Source: Maribellus luteus (GTDB lineage: Bacteria; Bacteroidota; Bacteroidia; Bacteroidales; Prolixibacteraceae). From it: DNA of 64,000 bases. Location: the NCBI RefSeq assembly GCF_003576475.1, contig NZ_QWGR01000006.1:62001-126000 (forward strand). Reading direction: 5' to 3'. The notes below the pieces were generated by a model. It searched no databases. It was not told the DNA's origin and was given only the letters and a program-made list of their open reading frames with translations. Position numbers and translations under genes: made by a program. Position 1 is the stretch's first letter. Every line of letters begins with the position of its first letter. Of this stretch, positions 63,362 through 64,000 are shown piece by piece.

Positions 63362-64000
63362 ATGAAGATTTTATCATCCATTTTTTTCCTTTTGATTTTT
63401 GCAACAGTATCGGTTTACGCCCAGGAAGACAGCGACTGGAGTTCGAAAGAGTATTCCGTGAAGGATTTTTCGAGTGTGTACCTGAAAGGCGGTTTCAAGG
63501 TTTACCTGATGCAGGATTCTGAAGCCGGTTTGGTCATAAAAACCCGGGACGCCGATGTGCTGGACAAAATTGATGTGGACAATTGGGGCGATGAACTCCG
63601 GATTGAGGTAACGCGTGAATATTTGCCGTACGAAAGAATCCGTTTGTACATCACTTTTGACAAACTGCGCGAACTTACAATGGAAGGCGGCTTAAATGTT
63701 TATTCTGAAGGATATCTCGATTTAAACGATTTGCTGCTGCATGTAAGAGGCGGTGCCAAAGTGGATCTGCGGATGAAGGCCGACGATGTGAAAGTGATCG
63801 GCGAGGGCGGCGTGATGATCGATCTGAACGGAGTGGCCCAAAGTCTTTCGGTTGAACTCTCGGGTGCCGGGCATGTAGATGCCGGTGAACTGAAAGCAAA
63901 ACACGTTGATTTTAAGATAGAAGGAGTAGGCACCGGAAGTGTGTTTGCCACCGAAACGCTGAATGCAAGGATAGAAGGAGTGGGGAAAATCCGGTACAAA
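63362..64000 (+). CDS. DUF2807 (head GIN domain) secreted protein, 3' end outside window
   Basis: The frame from the ATG at 63362 stays open to the end of the window, giving 213 visible residues. A signal peptide (SVYAQ) precedes KDFSSVYLKGGFKVYLMQDS and repeated short strands such as LTMEGGLNVYSEG, VRGGAKVDLRMKADDVKV and LSGAGHVDAGELKAKHVDFK, the beta-helix pattern of DUF2807. Such proteins are envelope or secreted with unknown role. Stop codon lies beyond 64000. Confidence 0.85.
   Translation, partial: MKILSSIFFLLIFATVSVYAQEDSDWSSKEYSVKDFSSVYLKGGFKVYLMQDSEAGLVIKTRDADVLDKIDVDNWGDELRIEVTREYLPYERIRLYITFDKLRELTMEGGLNVYSEGYLDLNDLLLHVRGGAKVDLRMKADDVKVIGEGGVMIDLNGVAQSLSVELSGAGHVDAGELKAKHVDFKIEGVGTGSVFATETLNARIEGVGKIRYK

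Noticed and set aside
1-64000. Search for tRNA, rRNA, CRISPR, insertion sequences, phage or defence genes
   Set aside because: None seen: no repeat-spacer pattern, transposase, integrase or restriction motif was recognised by eye.

Overview
The window is chromosomal DNA from a polysaccharide-degrading member of the Bacteroidota. The evidence is two SusC/SusD outer-membrane pairs, a hybrid two-component system (HTCS), an ECF sigma/FecR pair, many lipoproteins with Bacteroidota-type lipoboxes, sulfatases, DUF1080 and DUF4625 proteins, and -7 boxes of the form TAnnTTTG. Gene content (GH106, GH99-like proteins, sulfatases) fits a marine or sediment Bacteroidales such as Prolixibacteraceae/Marinilabiliales. 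That placement is inference. I see no rRNA, tRNA, CRISPR array, insertion sequence or phage gene.

Layout. (1) 1-1386: the 5' part of a PQQ-propeller lipoprotein (minus strand) and a c-haem DUF3365 lipoprotein. (2) 1817-31405: one large polysaccharide utilisation locus (PUL 1). It has a GH99-like protein, a sulfatase and a divergently placed HTCS sensor/regulator. A SusC/D operon with three further surface lipoproteins (9021-17915) follows. A degradative block (18226-31405) then carries two GH20 hexosaminidases, a second GH99-like protein, GH106 and GH78-type rhamnosidases, an esterase and a second sulfatase. Together they suggest a sulfated, acylated glycan containing rhamnose and N-acetylhexosamine; no polysaccharide lyase is present. 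Four ATTGARC repeats between the HTCS and the SusC operon look like its operator. (3) 31567-44198: PUL 2, regulated by ECF sigma/FecR, with a SusC carrying the STN signalling domain, SusD and three surface lipoproteins, the last with a sialidase-like BNR fold. It has almost no enzymes of its own. (4) 44748-47603: a two-domain DUF1080 protein and a Tat-exported Gfo/Idh/MocA oxidoreductase, a pair typical of 3-keto-glycoside chemistry.

(5) 47859-52158: a metal-uptake locus with a Fur-family regulator (7-1-7 palindrome in its promoter), a small Cys/His-rich protein, a ZnuD-like TonB-dependent receptor and two His-rich DUF4625 lipoproteins. (6) 52242-56762: a DHFR-fold reductase, a PAP2 phosphatase, photolyase plus TspO, and two uncharacterised proteins. 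(7) 57055-59948: a LytS-type histidine kinase, an overlapping second kinase that has lost its phospho-acceptor His, and a LytTR response regulator. (8) 59942-64000: an uncharacterised protein, a class IV aminotransferase, an iron-type alcohol dehydrogenase, a membrane protein and the 5' part of a DUF2807 protein.

How it works together (inference): the HTCS and the sigma/anti-sigma pair sense glycan breakdown products and switch on separate SusCD importers. Surface lipoproteins bind the glycan and periplasmic GHs, sulfatases and the esterase dismantle it. The DUF1080/oxidoreductase pair adds an oxidative route to cleave glycosides. The most interesting non-coding signals are the HTCS direct repeats (8874-8960), a minus-strand terminator and -7 box between fecR and susC that suggest an antisense sRNA (33551-33636), and the Zur-like palindrome (47836-47850).
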